From: JACCWP01 sp963801045
GTDB taxonomy: Bacteria; Actinomycetota; Actinomycetes; Propionibacteriales; Nocardioidaceae
DNA length: 64,000 nt
Direction: 5' to 3'
Assembly (NCBI GenBank): GCA_963801045.1
Contig: CAWDDC010000003.1
Span: 62,001 to 126,000 of the forward strand
Part shown: positions 56,471 through 64,000 of the stretch, piece by piece
Numbering within the stretch: position 1 is the first letter of the stretch
Layout: every line of letters starts with the position of its first letter
Notes under the pieces: model-generated
Databases searched by the model: none
What the model was told of the DNA's origin: nothing
What the model saw: only the letters and a program-made list of their open reading frames with translations
Translations under genes and position numbers: made by a program

Positions 56471-57953
56471 TCAGGAGAGGCGTTCGAGCACCAGCTCGCG
56501 CACCCGGCCGGCGTCGGCCTGGCCGCGCATCTCCTTCATCACCGCGCCGATCAGCGCGCCGGCGGCAGCCACCTTGCCGTCCCGGATCTTGTCCGCCACG
56601 TCGGGGTTGGCGGCGATCGCGCGATCGACCGCGTCGCCCAGCGCCGCGTCGTCGCTCACCACCTCGAGCCCGCGAGCGGAGACCACCTCGGCGGGCGAAC
56701 CCTCTCCCGCGAGCACCCCCTCCAGCACCTGCCGGGCGAGCTTGTCGTTGACCCGAGCCGGCGTCGACCAGTGCCTGAAGCTCGGCGACCTGCGTCGGCG
56801 TCACCGGCAGCTCGGCCAGCTCGACGCCGTCCTCGTGCGCGCGCCGGGCGAGCTCGGACAGCCACCACTTGCGCGCGGCCTGCGGCGCCGCCCCGGCCGC
56901 CACCGTCTGCTCCACCAGGTCGAACGCCCCGGCACCGACAACGTCGCGCATCTCCAGGTCGGAGTAGCCCCACGCCTCCTGCAGCCGCGCGCGGCGTACC
57001 CGAGGTGGCTCCGGCAACGTGCCGCGCAGCTGCTCGACCCACGCGTCCGATGGCGCCACCGGGACCAGGTCGGGCTCGGGGAAGTAGCGGTAGTCCTCGG
57101 CGTCGGACTTCTCCCGCCCCGACGTCGTGACGCCGGTGTCCTCGTGCCAGTGCCGGGTCTCCTGGACGACCTTGTCACCGGCCAGCAGCACGTCGGCCTG
57201 GCGGCGGATCTCGAACCGCACCGCGCGCTCGACCGACCGCAGCGAGTTGACGTTCTTGGTCTCGGTACGGGTGCCGAGCGCGGCCTGCCCGTGCGGCCGC
57301 AGCGACACGTTGGCGTCGCAGCGCAGGGATCCCTGCTCCATCCGCACGTCGGAGACCCCGAGCGCGAGCAGCAGCTCACGCAGCTGCCCGACGTACGCAC
57401 GCGCCACCTCGGGCGCGCCCGCGGCGCCCGGCACCACCGGCTTGGTGACGATCTCGATCAGCGGGATGCCCGCGCGGTTGTAGTCGACCAGCGAGTGGCT
57501 GGCGCCGTGGATTCGCCCGGTGGCGCCGCCGACGTGCAGCGACTTGCCGGTGTCCTCCTCCATGTGCGCGCGCTCGATCGCGACCCGCACCGTGGCCCCG
57601 TCCACCTCCACGTCGACGCCGCCCTCGTACGCGATCGGCTCGTCGTACTGCGAGGTCTGGAAGTTCTTCGGCATGTCCGGGTAGAAGTAGTTCTTGCGGG
57701 CGAAGCGGCACCACTCGGCGATCGAGCAGTTCAGCGCCAGCCCGATCCGGATCGCGGACTCGACCGCCACCGCGTTGAGCACCGGCAGCGAGCCCGGCAG
57801 GCCGAGGCAGGTCGGGCACACCTGGGTGTTGGGCTCCGCGCCGAACACGGTCGAGCAGCCGCAGAACATCTTGGACGCGGTGCCGAGCTCGACGTGCACC
57901 TCGAGGCCGATCACCGGCTCGTACTGCGCGAGCGCGTCCTCGTACGAGATCAC
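56471..57953 (-). CDS. gatB: Asp/Glu-tRNA amidotransferase subunit B
   Basis: Transfers ammonia to the misacylated tRNA. YEPVIGLEVHVELGTASKMF, CPTCLGLPGSLPVLN, ARKNYFYPDMPKNFQTSQYD and MEEDTGKSLH are hallmarks; the YqeY-like tail ends in MKEMRGQADAGRVRELVLER. 494 residues after repair near 56754 (GSRVNDKLARQVLEG). GTG overlaps gatA. Confidence 0.96.
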
Positions 57954-59467
57954 GCGGACACCCCCCCGAGCTCCGGAGCCCGGTCGAGCAGCGGCCCGCC
58001 CCAGCGTTCGAGCAGCATCGCCTCCAGCGCCGCCCCGACCCGGTAGAGCCGGTCGTCGTGCGTCGCCGGCGCCAGCACCTGGATGCCGGCGGGCAGCCCG
58101 TCCTCGTCGGCGAGGCCGCTGGGCAGCGAGAGCCCGGGGACGCCGGCCAGGTTGGCGGGGATGGTGGCGATGTCGTTGAGGTACATGGCCATCGGGTCGT
58201 CCAGCTTGTCGCCGAGCCGGAACGCGGTGGTCGGCGCCGTGGGCGACACCAGCACGTCGGCCTGCGCGAACGCCTGCTCGAAGTCCCGCGAGATCAGCGT
58301 GCGCACCTTCTGCGCCGAGCCGTAGTAGGCGTCGTAGTAGCCGCTGGACAGCGCGTAGGTGCCGAGGATGATCCGGCGCTTCGCCTCGTCGCCGAAGCCG
58401 GCCGCGCGGGTCGCGACCATGACCTCCTCCGCGCTCGCGTCCGGGTTGCCCTCGGGCCACACCCGCAGTCCGTAGCGCATCCCGTCGAAGCGGGCCAGGT
58501 TGCTGCTCGCCTCGCTCGGCAGGATCAGGTAGTACGCCGCGAGCGCGTAGTCGAACGACGGGCACGACACCTCGACCACCTCGGCGCCGGCCTCGGTCAG
58601 CAGCGTCACCGCCTCGTCGAAGCGGGTCCGCACGCCCGGCTGGTAGCCCTCGCCGCCGAGCTCCTTGACCACCGCGATCCGCATCCCGCGCACGTCGGCC
58701 CGCCTGGCGGCCTCGACGACGGCGGGCATCGGGGCGTCGATGCTGGTCGAGTCGAGCGGGTCGTGACCGCCGATGACCTCGTGCAGCAGCGCGGCGTCGA
58801 GCACCGTACGCGTCACCGGGCCCGCCTGGTCGAGGCTGCTGGCGAGCGCGACCAGGCCGTAGCGGCTGACGCCTCCGTACGTCGGCTTGACGCCGATCGT
58901 GCCGGTGACGGCACTGGGCTGCCGGATCGAGCCACCGGTGTCGGTGCCGATCGCGAACGGCGCCTCGAAGGCGGCGACCGCCGCGGACGACCCGCCGCCC
59001 GACCCGCCGGGAGTGCGCTCGAGGTCCCACGGGTTGTGGCTCGGACCGAAGGCCGAGTGCTCGGTGGACGAGCCCATCGCGAACTCGTCCATGTTGGTCT
59101 TGCCCAGCATCGGCAGTCCGACGGCGCGCAGCCGTGCAGCGACGGTGGCGTCGTAGGGCGGGATCCAGCCCTCCAGCAACCGCGAACCCGCGGTGGTGGG
59201 CAGACCGCGCGTCGCGACGATGTCCTTGACCGCGATCGGTACGCCGGCGAGCACGTGCAGGTCGTCACCGGCCGCGCGGCGGCGGTCGACGTCGGCGGCG
59301 GAGGCCAACGCACCCTCGGTGTCGACGTGCAGGAACGCATGCACCTCGCCGTCGACGGCCGCGATGCGGTCGAGGTGGGCCTGCGTCGCCTCGACCGAGG
59401 ACACCGCGCCGGTCGCGAGCGCATCGGCCAGCTCGGTGGCGGTCATCCGTACGAGGTCGGCGCTCAT
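57950..59467 (-). CDS. gatA: Asp/Glu-tRNA amidotransferase subunit A
   Basis: Amidase that releases ammonia from glutamine. 505 residues with the Ser-cisSer-Lys triad: VPIAVKDIVATRGLPTT (Lys), TPGGSGGGSSAAVAAFEAPF and IGTDTGGSIRQPSAVTG. Frame intact. Start overlaps gatC as ATGA. Confidence 0.97.
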   Translation of the reverse strand: MSADLVRMTATELADALATGAVSSVEATQAHLDRIAAVDGEVHAFLHVDTEGALASAADVDRRRAAGDDLHVLAGVPIAVKDIVATRGLPTTAGSRLLEGWIPPYDATVAARLRAVGLPMLGKTNMDEFAMGSSTEHSAFGPSHNPWDLERTPGGSGGGSSAAVAAFEAPFAIGTDTGGSIRQPSAVTGTIGVKPTYGGVSRYGLVALASSLDQAGPVTRTVLDAALLHEVIGGHDPLDSTSIDAPMPAVVEAARRADVRGMRIAVVKELGGEGYQPGVRTRFDEAVTLLTEAGAEVVEVSCPSFDYALAAYYLILPSEASSNLARFDGMRYGLRVWPEGNPDASAEEVMVATRAAGFGDEAKRRIILGTYALSSGYYDAYYGSAQKVRTLISRDFEQAFAQADVLVSPTAPTTAFRLGDKLDDPMAMYLNDIATIPANLAGVPGLSLPSGLADEDGLPAGIQVLAPATHDDRLYRVGAALEAMLLERWGGPLLDRAPELGGVSA

Positions 59468-59763
59468 GCCTCCTCCCCGAGGATCCTCGGCACGCTGAAC
59501 CGCTGCTGGTCCACCGCGGGCGCGGCGGCCAGTGCCTCCTCGGCGGTGAGTCCGGGGGTCACCACGTCGTCGCGGAACGCGTTGGTCACCGGGAGCGGGT
59601 GCGACGTCGGGGGGATGTCGTCGTCGGCGACCTCGCTGACCTTGGCCACCGACTCGACGATCACGGCGAGCTGCGGCGCGAGATGGTCGAGCTCGGCGTC
59701 GGTGAGGCCGATGCGGGCCAGCCGCGCGAGGTGGGCGACGTCGTCGCGGGAGATGCCGGGCAC
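59464..59763 (-). CDS. gatC: Asp/Glu-tRNA amidotransferase subunit C
   Basis: 99-residue stabilising subunit: ISRDDVAHLARLARIGLTDAE, then PLPVTNAFRDDVVTPGLTAE and VPRILG, the standard GatC pattern. GTG 59763. First gene of gatCAB. Confidence 0.95.
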   Translation of the reverse strand: MPGISRDDVAHLARLARIGLTDAELDHLAPQLAVIVESVAKVSEVADDDIPPTSHPLPVTNAFRDDVVTPGLTAEEALAAAPAVDQQRFSVPRILGEEA

Positions 59764-59806
59764 GGCCCCGAGTCTAGGAGCCGCCCCGCGGCCCCTCCCC
59801 TCCCCC

Positions 59807-59888
59807 GATCATCCGCGCGTTACGCCCGCCCCTCCCCCGATCATCCGCGCGTTACGCCCGGGCCCGGCCTCCCCCCGATCATCCGCGC
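59807..59888. repeat. Three forward copies of the GATCATCCGCGC repeat
   Basis: Core GATCATCCGCGC at 59807, 59839 and 59877, each followed by GTTACGCCCG and preceded by a C-run. Spacing 32 and 38 bases. They lie just upstream of gatC. Confidence 0.85.
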
Positions 59889-59920
59889 GTTACGCCCGGG
59901 CGGTGCCAGCGTTGGAGGCG

Positions 59921-60156
59921 GCGCAGTGCGCGGATGATCCCCAGGGAGGGGCGCAGTGCGCGGATGATCCCCAGGGAGGGGCGCAGTGCGCGGATGATCC
60001 CCAGGGAGGGGCGCAGTGCGCGGATGATCCCCAGCGAGGGGCGCAGTGCGCGGATGATCCCCAGCGAGGGGCGTAGTGCGCGGATGATCCCCAGGGAGGG
60101 GCGTAGTGCGCGGATGATCCCCAGGGAGGGGCGTCGTGCGCGGATGATCGGCGGGG
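59921..60156. repeat. Eight-unit 30-bp tandem repeat
   Basis: Units start at 59921, 59951, 59981, 60011, 60041, 60071, 60101 and 60131. Each holds GCGCGGATGATC (reverse complement of the forward core) followed in the first seven by CCCAGSGAGGG. Unit variation is limited to a few bases (GCGCAG/GCGTAG, AGGG/AGCG). The 30-base period keeps frames open on both strands, which creates long false ORFs. Sits between the MmcQ-like gene and gatC. Confidence 0.92.
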
Positions 60157-60537
60157 TCAGGGGCGCGCGTCGAGCTCGCGGACCAGCCGGGCGGGGGCGA
60201 CGGTGCGGTAGGCGTCCTCCACCAGCTCGGCGACCTCGTCCCAGTCGGGCTCGGCGCCGTCGGGCGTGACCAGCCGCACGCCGAGCCAGCCGCGGTGCCC
60301 GACATAGGGCGGCCGGAAGAACCTCCGGTCGTCGGAGCCGACCAGCGCCTCCTGCGCCCCCGGCGGCGCCGCGCACCACATGCCGGTGTTGCCGTCGCCG
60401 TGGTGGTCGTCGACCCAGGTCACGAACGTCTTCTTCACGAACCAGGTCGGCGACCCGTGGCTGAGCTTCTCCGTGACCTCCGGCAGCGCCGCGCAGAGCG
60501 ACCGCAGCCGCTCCAGCACCGCGTCGTGCTCGCTCAC
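60157..60537 (-). CDS. MmcQ/YjbR family protein
   Basis: 126 residues: LCAALPEVTEKLSHGSPTWFV, then GHRGWLGVRLVTPDGAEPDW and VEDAYRTVAPARLV, a complete CyaY-like fold of the YjbR family, thought to bind DNA. GTG 60537 overlaps the M13 stop (GTGA). The 30-bp repeats follow its stop directly. Confidence 0.9.
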   Translation of the reverse strand: MSEHDAVLERLRSLCAALPEVTEKLSHGSPTWFVKKTFVTWVDDHHGDGNTGMWCAAPPGAQEALVGSDDRRFFRPPYVGHRGWLGVRLVTPDGAEPDWDEVAELVEDAYRTVAPARLVRELDARP

Positions 60538-62486
60538 CAGATCCGGACGCGCTCGTCCTCGGCCAGCCACATCTCGTCGTCCTCGCCGACCTCGAACGCC
60601 TGGTGGAACTCGTCCAGGTTGCGCACGACGTTGGCGCGGAACTCGGGCGGCGAGTGCGGGTCGATGGCGAGCAGCCGCTTGGCCTCCGCATCACGGACGG
60701 CAGTGCGCCAGACCTGCGCCCAGCCGAGGAACACCCGCTGGCTGCCGGTGTAGCCGTCGACCTCGGGCGCCTCGCCACCCTCCAGGCTCAGCTCGTAGGC
60801 CCGGTGGGCGATGGTGATGCCGCCGAGGTCGCCGATGTTCTCGCCGACGGTGAGCGCCCCGTTGACGTGGTGCCCCGGCAGCGCCGCGGGCTCCAACGCG
60901 TCGTACTGCTTGATCAGCGCCTTCGCCCGCTTGTCGAAGCCGCGGCGGTCGCTCTTGGTCCACCAGTCGGCCAGGTTGCCGTCGCCGTCGTAGCGGCTGC
61001 CCTGGTCGTCGAAGCCATGCCCGATCTCGTGCCCGATGACCGCACCGATGCCGCCGAAGTTGACCGCGTCGTCGGCGTCGGGGTCGAAGAACGGCGGGCG
61101 CAGGATCGACGCCGGGAAGACGATCTCGTTCATGCCCGGGTGGTAGTAGGCGTTGACTGTCTGCGGTGTCATCAGCCACTCGTCGCGGTCGATCTCCTGC
61201 CCGATCTTGGCCAGCTGCCGGTCGTGCTCGAACGCGTCGGCACGACGCACGCTGGCCAGCAGGTCGTCGCGCTCGATGAACAGCGCGCCGTAGTCGCGCC
61301 AGCTGTCGGGGTAGCCGATCTTGGGCGTGAACCGCTCCAGCTTGGCCAGCGCCTTGTCGCGGGTCTCCGGCGACATCCACTCCAGCTGCTCGATGTCCTC
61401 CCGGTAGGCCGCGACCAGCCAGCCGACCAGCCGCTCCATCTTCGCCTTGTGCTCGGGCGGGAAGTGCCGCTCGACGTAGAGCTGCCCGACGGCGAAGCCC
61501 AGCGCGCCCTCGACCACGCCGACCCCGCGCTTCCACCGCTCGCGCAGCTGGGGGATGCCCGACAGCCGCTGGCCGTAGAACGCGAAGTTGGCGTCGACGA
61601 ACCGGCTCGAGAGGTACGGCGCCGACGCCCGCACGTGGTGGAACACGAGCCAGGCCCGCCAGTCGGCCAGCGGCACCTCGGTGAGCGCCTCGCCGGCCGC
61701 GGTGAACGCGTCGGGCTGCCGGGCGACCACCTCGTCGAAGGACCCCTCGGGCACGTGCAGGCCTTCGAGCCAGGCCGACCAGTCCAGGCCCGGCGCGAGC
61801 TGGTTGAGCCCCGAACGGTCCATCTTGTTGTACGTCTTGAGCGCGTCGCGGCTGTCGACGTTGGTCCAGTGCCCCTTGGCCAGCCGGGTCTCGAGCTCGA
61901 GGACGCGCCGGGCAGCCGACCGAGGGTCGGGCTCGTCGACCAGCCGGAGCAACGTGGCCACGTGCTTGACGTAGTCGTCGCGCAGGTCGGAGTGCTCGTC
62001 CTCGCGGTAGTAGGCCTCGTCGGGCAGCCCGAGCCCGGCCTGCACCAGCTGGACGATGTAGCGGCTGGCGTCGTCGCCGTCGTTGCTGACGTACCACTCG
62101 ACCAGACCGGGGGTGCCGTGCCGCTGCAGCCGCCCGAGCAGCTGCAGCAGCTGTCCGACCGACGCGACGCCGCGGATGTCGGCGAGGTCGGCCGCGAGTG
62201 GCTTGGCGTCGAGCTCCTCGGCACGGTCGGCGTCCATGAACGCGGCGTAGAGGTCGCCGACCTTGCGCTCGTCGACGCCGGCCCCCTCGCCGGACTCGGC
62301 CGCCTCCTCGAGCAGGGTGCGCACGTCGGCCTCGGCCTGGTCGCGCAGCTGGTGGAACGCGCCGTGCGACGCGCGGTCGTCGGGGATCTCGGTCGTGGCG
62401 AGCCACCGGGCGTTGACGTGTCGGAACAGGTCGTCCTGGGGACGTACCTCGTCGGACAGCTCGTCGGTCGCGATCCCTGAGTTCAT
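60534..62486 (-). CDS. M13 family metallopeptidase (neprilysin-like)
   Basis: 650 residues. Zinc motif VIGHEIGHGFDDQGS (HExxH), third ligand in ENIGDLGGI, and NAYYHPGMNEIVFPASILRP plus the substrate-binding VNGALTVGE. No signal peptide is seen (MNSGIATDELSDEVRPQDDL), so probably cytoplasmic like other actinobacterial members. Frame intact. Confidence 0.95.
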   Translation of the reverse strand: MNSGIATDELSDEVRPQDDLFRHVNARWLATTEIPDDRASHGAFHQLRDQAEADVRTLLEEAAESGEGAGVDERKVGDLYAAFMDADRAEELDAKPLAADLADIRGVASVGQLLQLLGRLQRHGTPGLVEWYVSNDGDDASRYIVQLVQAGLGLPDEAYYREDEHSDLRDDYVKHVATLLRLVDEPDPRSAARRVLELETRLAKGHWTNVDSRDALKTYNKMDRSGLNQLAPGLDWSAWLEGLHVPEGSFDEVVARQPDAFTAAGEALTEVPLADWRAWLVFHHVRASAPYLSSRFVDANFAFYGQRLSGIPQLRERWKRGVGVVEGALGFAVGQLYVERHFPPEHKAKMERLVGWLVAAYREDIEQLEWMSPETRDKALAKLERFTPKIGYPDSWRDYGALFIERDDLLASVRRADAFEHDRQLAKIGQEIDRDEWLMTPQTVNAYYHPGMNEIVFPASILRPPFFDPDADDAVNFGGIGAVIGHEIGHGFDDQGSRYDGDGNLADWWTKSDRRGFDKRAKALIKQYDALEPAALPGHHVNGALTVGENIGDLGGITIAHRAYELSLEGGEAPEVDGYTGSQRVFLGWAQVWRTAVRDAEAKRLLAIDPHSPPEFRANVVRNLDEFHQAFEVGEDDEMWLAEDERVRIW

Positions 62487-64000
62487 TCAGTCCTCCGTCG
62501 TGGGTTGCTCGGCCACCCCGCGGGCCGCCTCCGGCCCGTCGTCGAGCAGCGTACGGAAGCCGTCCTCGTCCAGCACGGGGACGCCGAGCTGCATGGCCTT
62601 GTCGTACTTCGAGCCCGGCGACTCGCCGGCCACGACGAAGTCGGTCTTCTTCGACACCGAGCCGGTCGCCTTGCCCCCACGCGCCGTGATCGCCTCCTTG
62701 GTCTCGTCGCGGCTGAACCCGGGCAGCGACCCGGTCACCACGATGGACAGGCCCTCCAGCGTGCGTGGCGTGGAGGCGTCGACCTCGTCCTCCATCCGGA
62801 CGCCGGCAGCACGCCACTTTTCGATGACGCCGCGGTGCCAGTCGACCTCGAGCCAGGCCTTGACCGCCTCGGCGATCGTGGGCCCGACGCCGTCGACGTC
62901 GGCGAGCCGCTCGAGCGGCGCCTCCTCGATCGCCTGCATCGAGCCCATCGACCGGGCCAGCGCCTGCGCCGCGGTCGGCCCGACGTGGCGGATGGACAGC
63001 GCGACCAGCATCCGCCACAGCGGCTTGGTCTTGGCCTGCGCGAGGTTGTCGAACATCCGGTGGCCGTTGGCGCTGAGCACCCGCTCGCCGGCGCCCGCCT
63101 CGCGCTCGGCCTTCTTGGCCGCCCGGGTGAACAGCGGCACCTGCAGCAGCGTCTCCTCGTCGAGGCCGAACACGTCGCCCTCGTCGGTGACCACGCCGGC
63201 GTCGAGCAGGGCGACCGCGGCCTCGTAGCCCATCACCTCGATGTCGAACGCGCCGCGGCCGGCGACGTGGAACAGCCGCTCGCGCAGCTGCGCCGGGCAG
63301 GAGCGGGCGTTGGGGCAGCGGATGTCGGCGTCACCCTCGCGCTCGGGCTTGAGCGTGGTGCCGCACGCGGGGCACTCGGTCGGCATCACGAACGCGTGCT
63401 CGGACCCGTCCCGCAGGTCGACCACCGGGCCGACGATCTCGGGGATCACGTCGCCGGCCTTGCGCAGCACGACGGTGTCGCCGATGAGCACGCCCTTGCG
63501 CTCGACCTCGGACGCGTTGTGCAGCGTGGCCCGGTCGACGGTCGAGCCGGAGACCTTGATCGGCTCCATCACGCCGTAGGGCGTCACCCGCCCGGTGCGC
63601 CCGACGTTGACCCGGATGTCGAGCAGCTTGGTGTTGACCTCCTCGGGCGGGTACTTGTACGCGATCGCCCACCGCGGCGCCTTGGACGTCGAGCCCAGCA
63701 GCCGCTGCAGCACCACCTGGTCGACCTTGACGACCACGCCGTCGATCTCGTGCTCGACCGAGTGCCGGTGCTCGCCGTAGTGGTCGACGTAGGCCAGCAC
63801 CTCGTCGAGGTCGTGGAAGACCCGCACCCGGTCGCTGACCGGCAGCCCCCACGCCGACAGCGCGGAGTAGGCCTCGGACTGCCGCTCCGGCTCGAACCCG
63901 ACGCGCGCGCCCAGCCCGTGGCACACCAGCCGCAGCGGCCGGCTCGCCGTGATCCGCGGGTCCTTCTGCCGCAGCGACCCGGCCGCGGAGTTGCGCGGGT
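62487..64000 (-). CDS. ligA: NAD-dependent DNA ligase (5' end outside window)
   Basis: C-terminal part of about 504 residues. From the window edge: SAAGSLRQKDP and HEIDGVVVKVDQ of the adenylation domain, the OB fold (NVGRTGRVTPYGVMEPIKV), the zinc finger (CPACGTTLKPE, CPNARSCPAQ), the HhH region (LVALSIRHVGPTAAQALA) and a BRCT domain (LSIVVTGSLPGFSRDETKEAI). The stop directly abuts the M13 start. Frame intact. Confidence 0.97.
   Translation of the reverse strand, partial: PRNSAAGSLRQKDPRITASRPLRLVCHGLGARVGFEPERQSEAYSALSAWGLPVSDRVRVFHDLDEVLAYVDHYGEHRHSVEHEIDGVVVKVDQVVLQRLLGSTSKAPRWAIAYKYPPEEVNTKLLDIRVNVGRTGRVTPYGVMEPIKVSGSTVDRATLHNASEVERKGVLIGDTVVLRKAGDVIPEIVGPVVDLRDGSEHAFVMPTECPACGTTLKPEREGDADIRCPNARSCPAQLRERLFHVAGRGAFDIEVMGYEAAVALLDAGVVTDEGDVFGLDEETLLQVPLFTRAAKKAEREAGAGERVLSANGHRMFDNLAQAKTKPLWRMLVALSIRHVGPTAAQALARSMGSMQAIEEAPLERLADVDGVGPTIAEAVKAWLEVDWHRGVIEKWRAAGVRMEDEVDASTPRTLEGLSIVVTGSLPGFSRDETKEAITARGGKATGSVSKKTDFVVAGESPGSKYDKAMQLGVPVLDEDGFRTLLDDGPEAARGVAEQPTTED

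Noticed and set aside
59921..60156. Possible CRISPR array
   Set aside because: Units are contiguous 30-mers with no unique spacers and no cas genes nearby.
59841..60778. Long open frames on the minus strand and one on plus coding 10-residue repeats
   Set aside because: The 30-bp period simply has no stop in several frames. The frames have no start signal and run into the MmcQ-like gene out of frame.
1..64000. Programmed frameshifting or mass pseudogenisation as the cause of the breaks
   Set aside because: There are too many sites, in unrelated essential genes, without slippery heptamers, and nearly all with the same two-base loss.

Overview
The window is very GC-rich, with GTG starts, 4-base ATGA/GTGA gene overlaps and few intergenic bases. 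The block mutM-rnc-rpmF-yceD-sepIVA, a HupB-type HU with a long lysine/alanine tail, a GatCAB amidotransferase and an IclR regulator divergent from leuCD all point to an actinobacterium. Gene order and protein style fit Nocardioidaceae or another Propionibacteriales family, but the exact taxon is inference. Nearly everything is chromosomal core; I see no phage, transposase, CRISPR array or plasmid backbone.

Layout. 1-9.6 kb: DNA repair, ribosome and CoA genes on the minus strand (mutM, rnc, rpmF, yceD, sepIVA, coaD, rsmD, recG, DAK2), then rpmB, thiL and an Lrp-type ligand domain. 9.6-19.5 kb: ddl, a cystathionine gamma-type enzyme, gpsA, plsC, cofC, hup, leuD, leuC, an IclR regulator and a methyltransferase. 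19.5-28.6 kb: ogt and an Ada-AlkA fusion, tRNA-Glu, tRNA-Gln, gltX, an FAH-family protein, several small families and a secreted LVIVD-type protein. 28.6-49 kb: branched-chain amino-acid and serine synthesis (cimA, ilvE, leuB, serA, ilvC, ilvN, ilvB, ilvD) interspersed with a kinase, oxidoreductases and three tandem secreted fibre-like paralogues. 49-56 kb: SatD family, VOC, DUF2236, 2-hydroxyacid dehydrogenase, patatin, alpha/beta hydrolase and a PQQ-type sugar dehydrogenase lipoprotein. 56-64 kb: gatCAB flanked by a dispersed repeat family, an MmcQ/YjbR protein, an M13 metallopeptidase and ligA running off the end.

How the genes work together. leuCD, leuB, ilvBNC, ilvD, ilvE and cimA cover most of valine, leucine and isoleucine synthesis. 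Two of these units carry clear transcription attenuators: ilvB has a leader peptide with Leu-Val-Ile and cimA has one ending in three isoleucines. GltX, tRNA-Gln, tRNA-Glu and GatCAB together make up the indirect route to Gln-tRNA.

Sequence quality. About 30 genes, many of them essential, contain about 50 reading-frame breaks. In nearly all of them I checked by hand, the frame is restored by putting back one CG/GC dinucleotide (sometimes two) in a CGCG or GCGC tract. I therefore treat the breaks as a systematic sequencing or assembly error and annotate these genes as whole CDSs, noting each break. Less expected features are the triplet of secreted fibre proteins (43.1-47.3 kb), the cimA isoleucine leader, the 13-copy repeat family around gatCAB, the GATAA motifs at both ends of satD and the palindromes between convergent genes.
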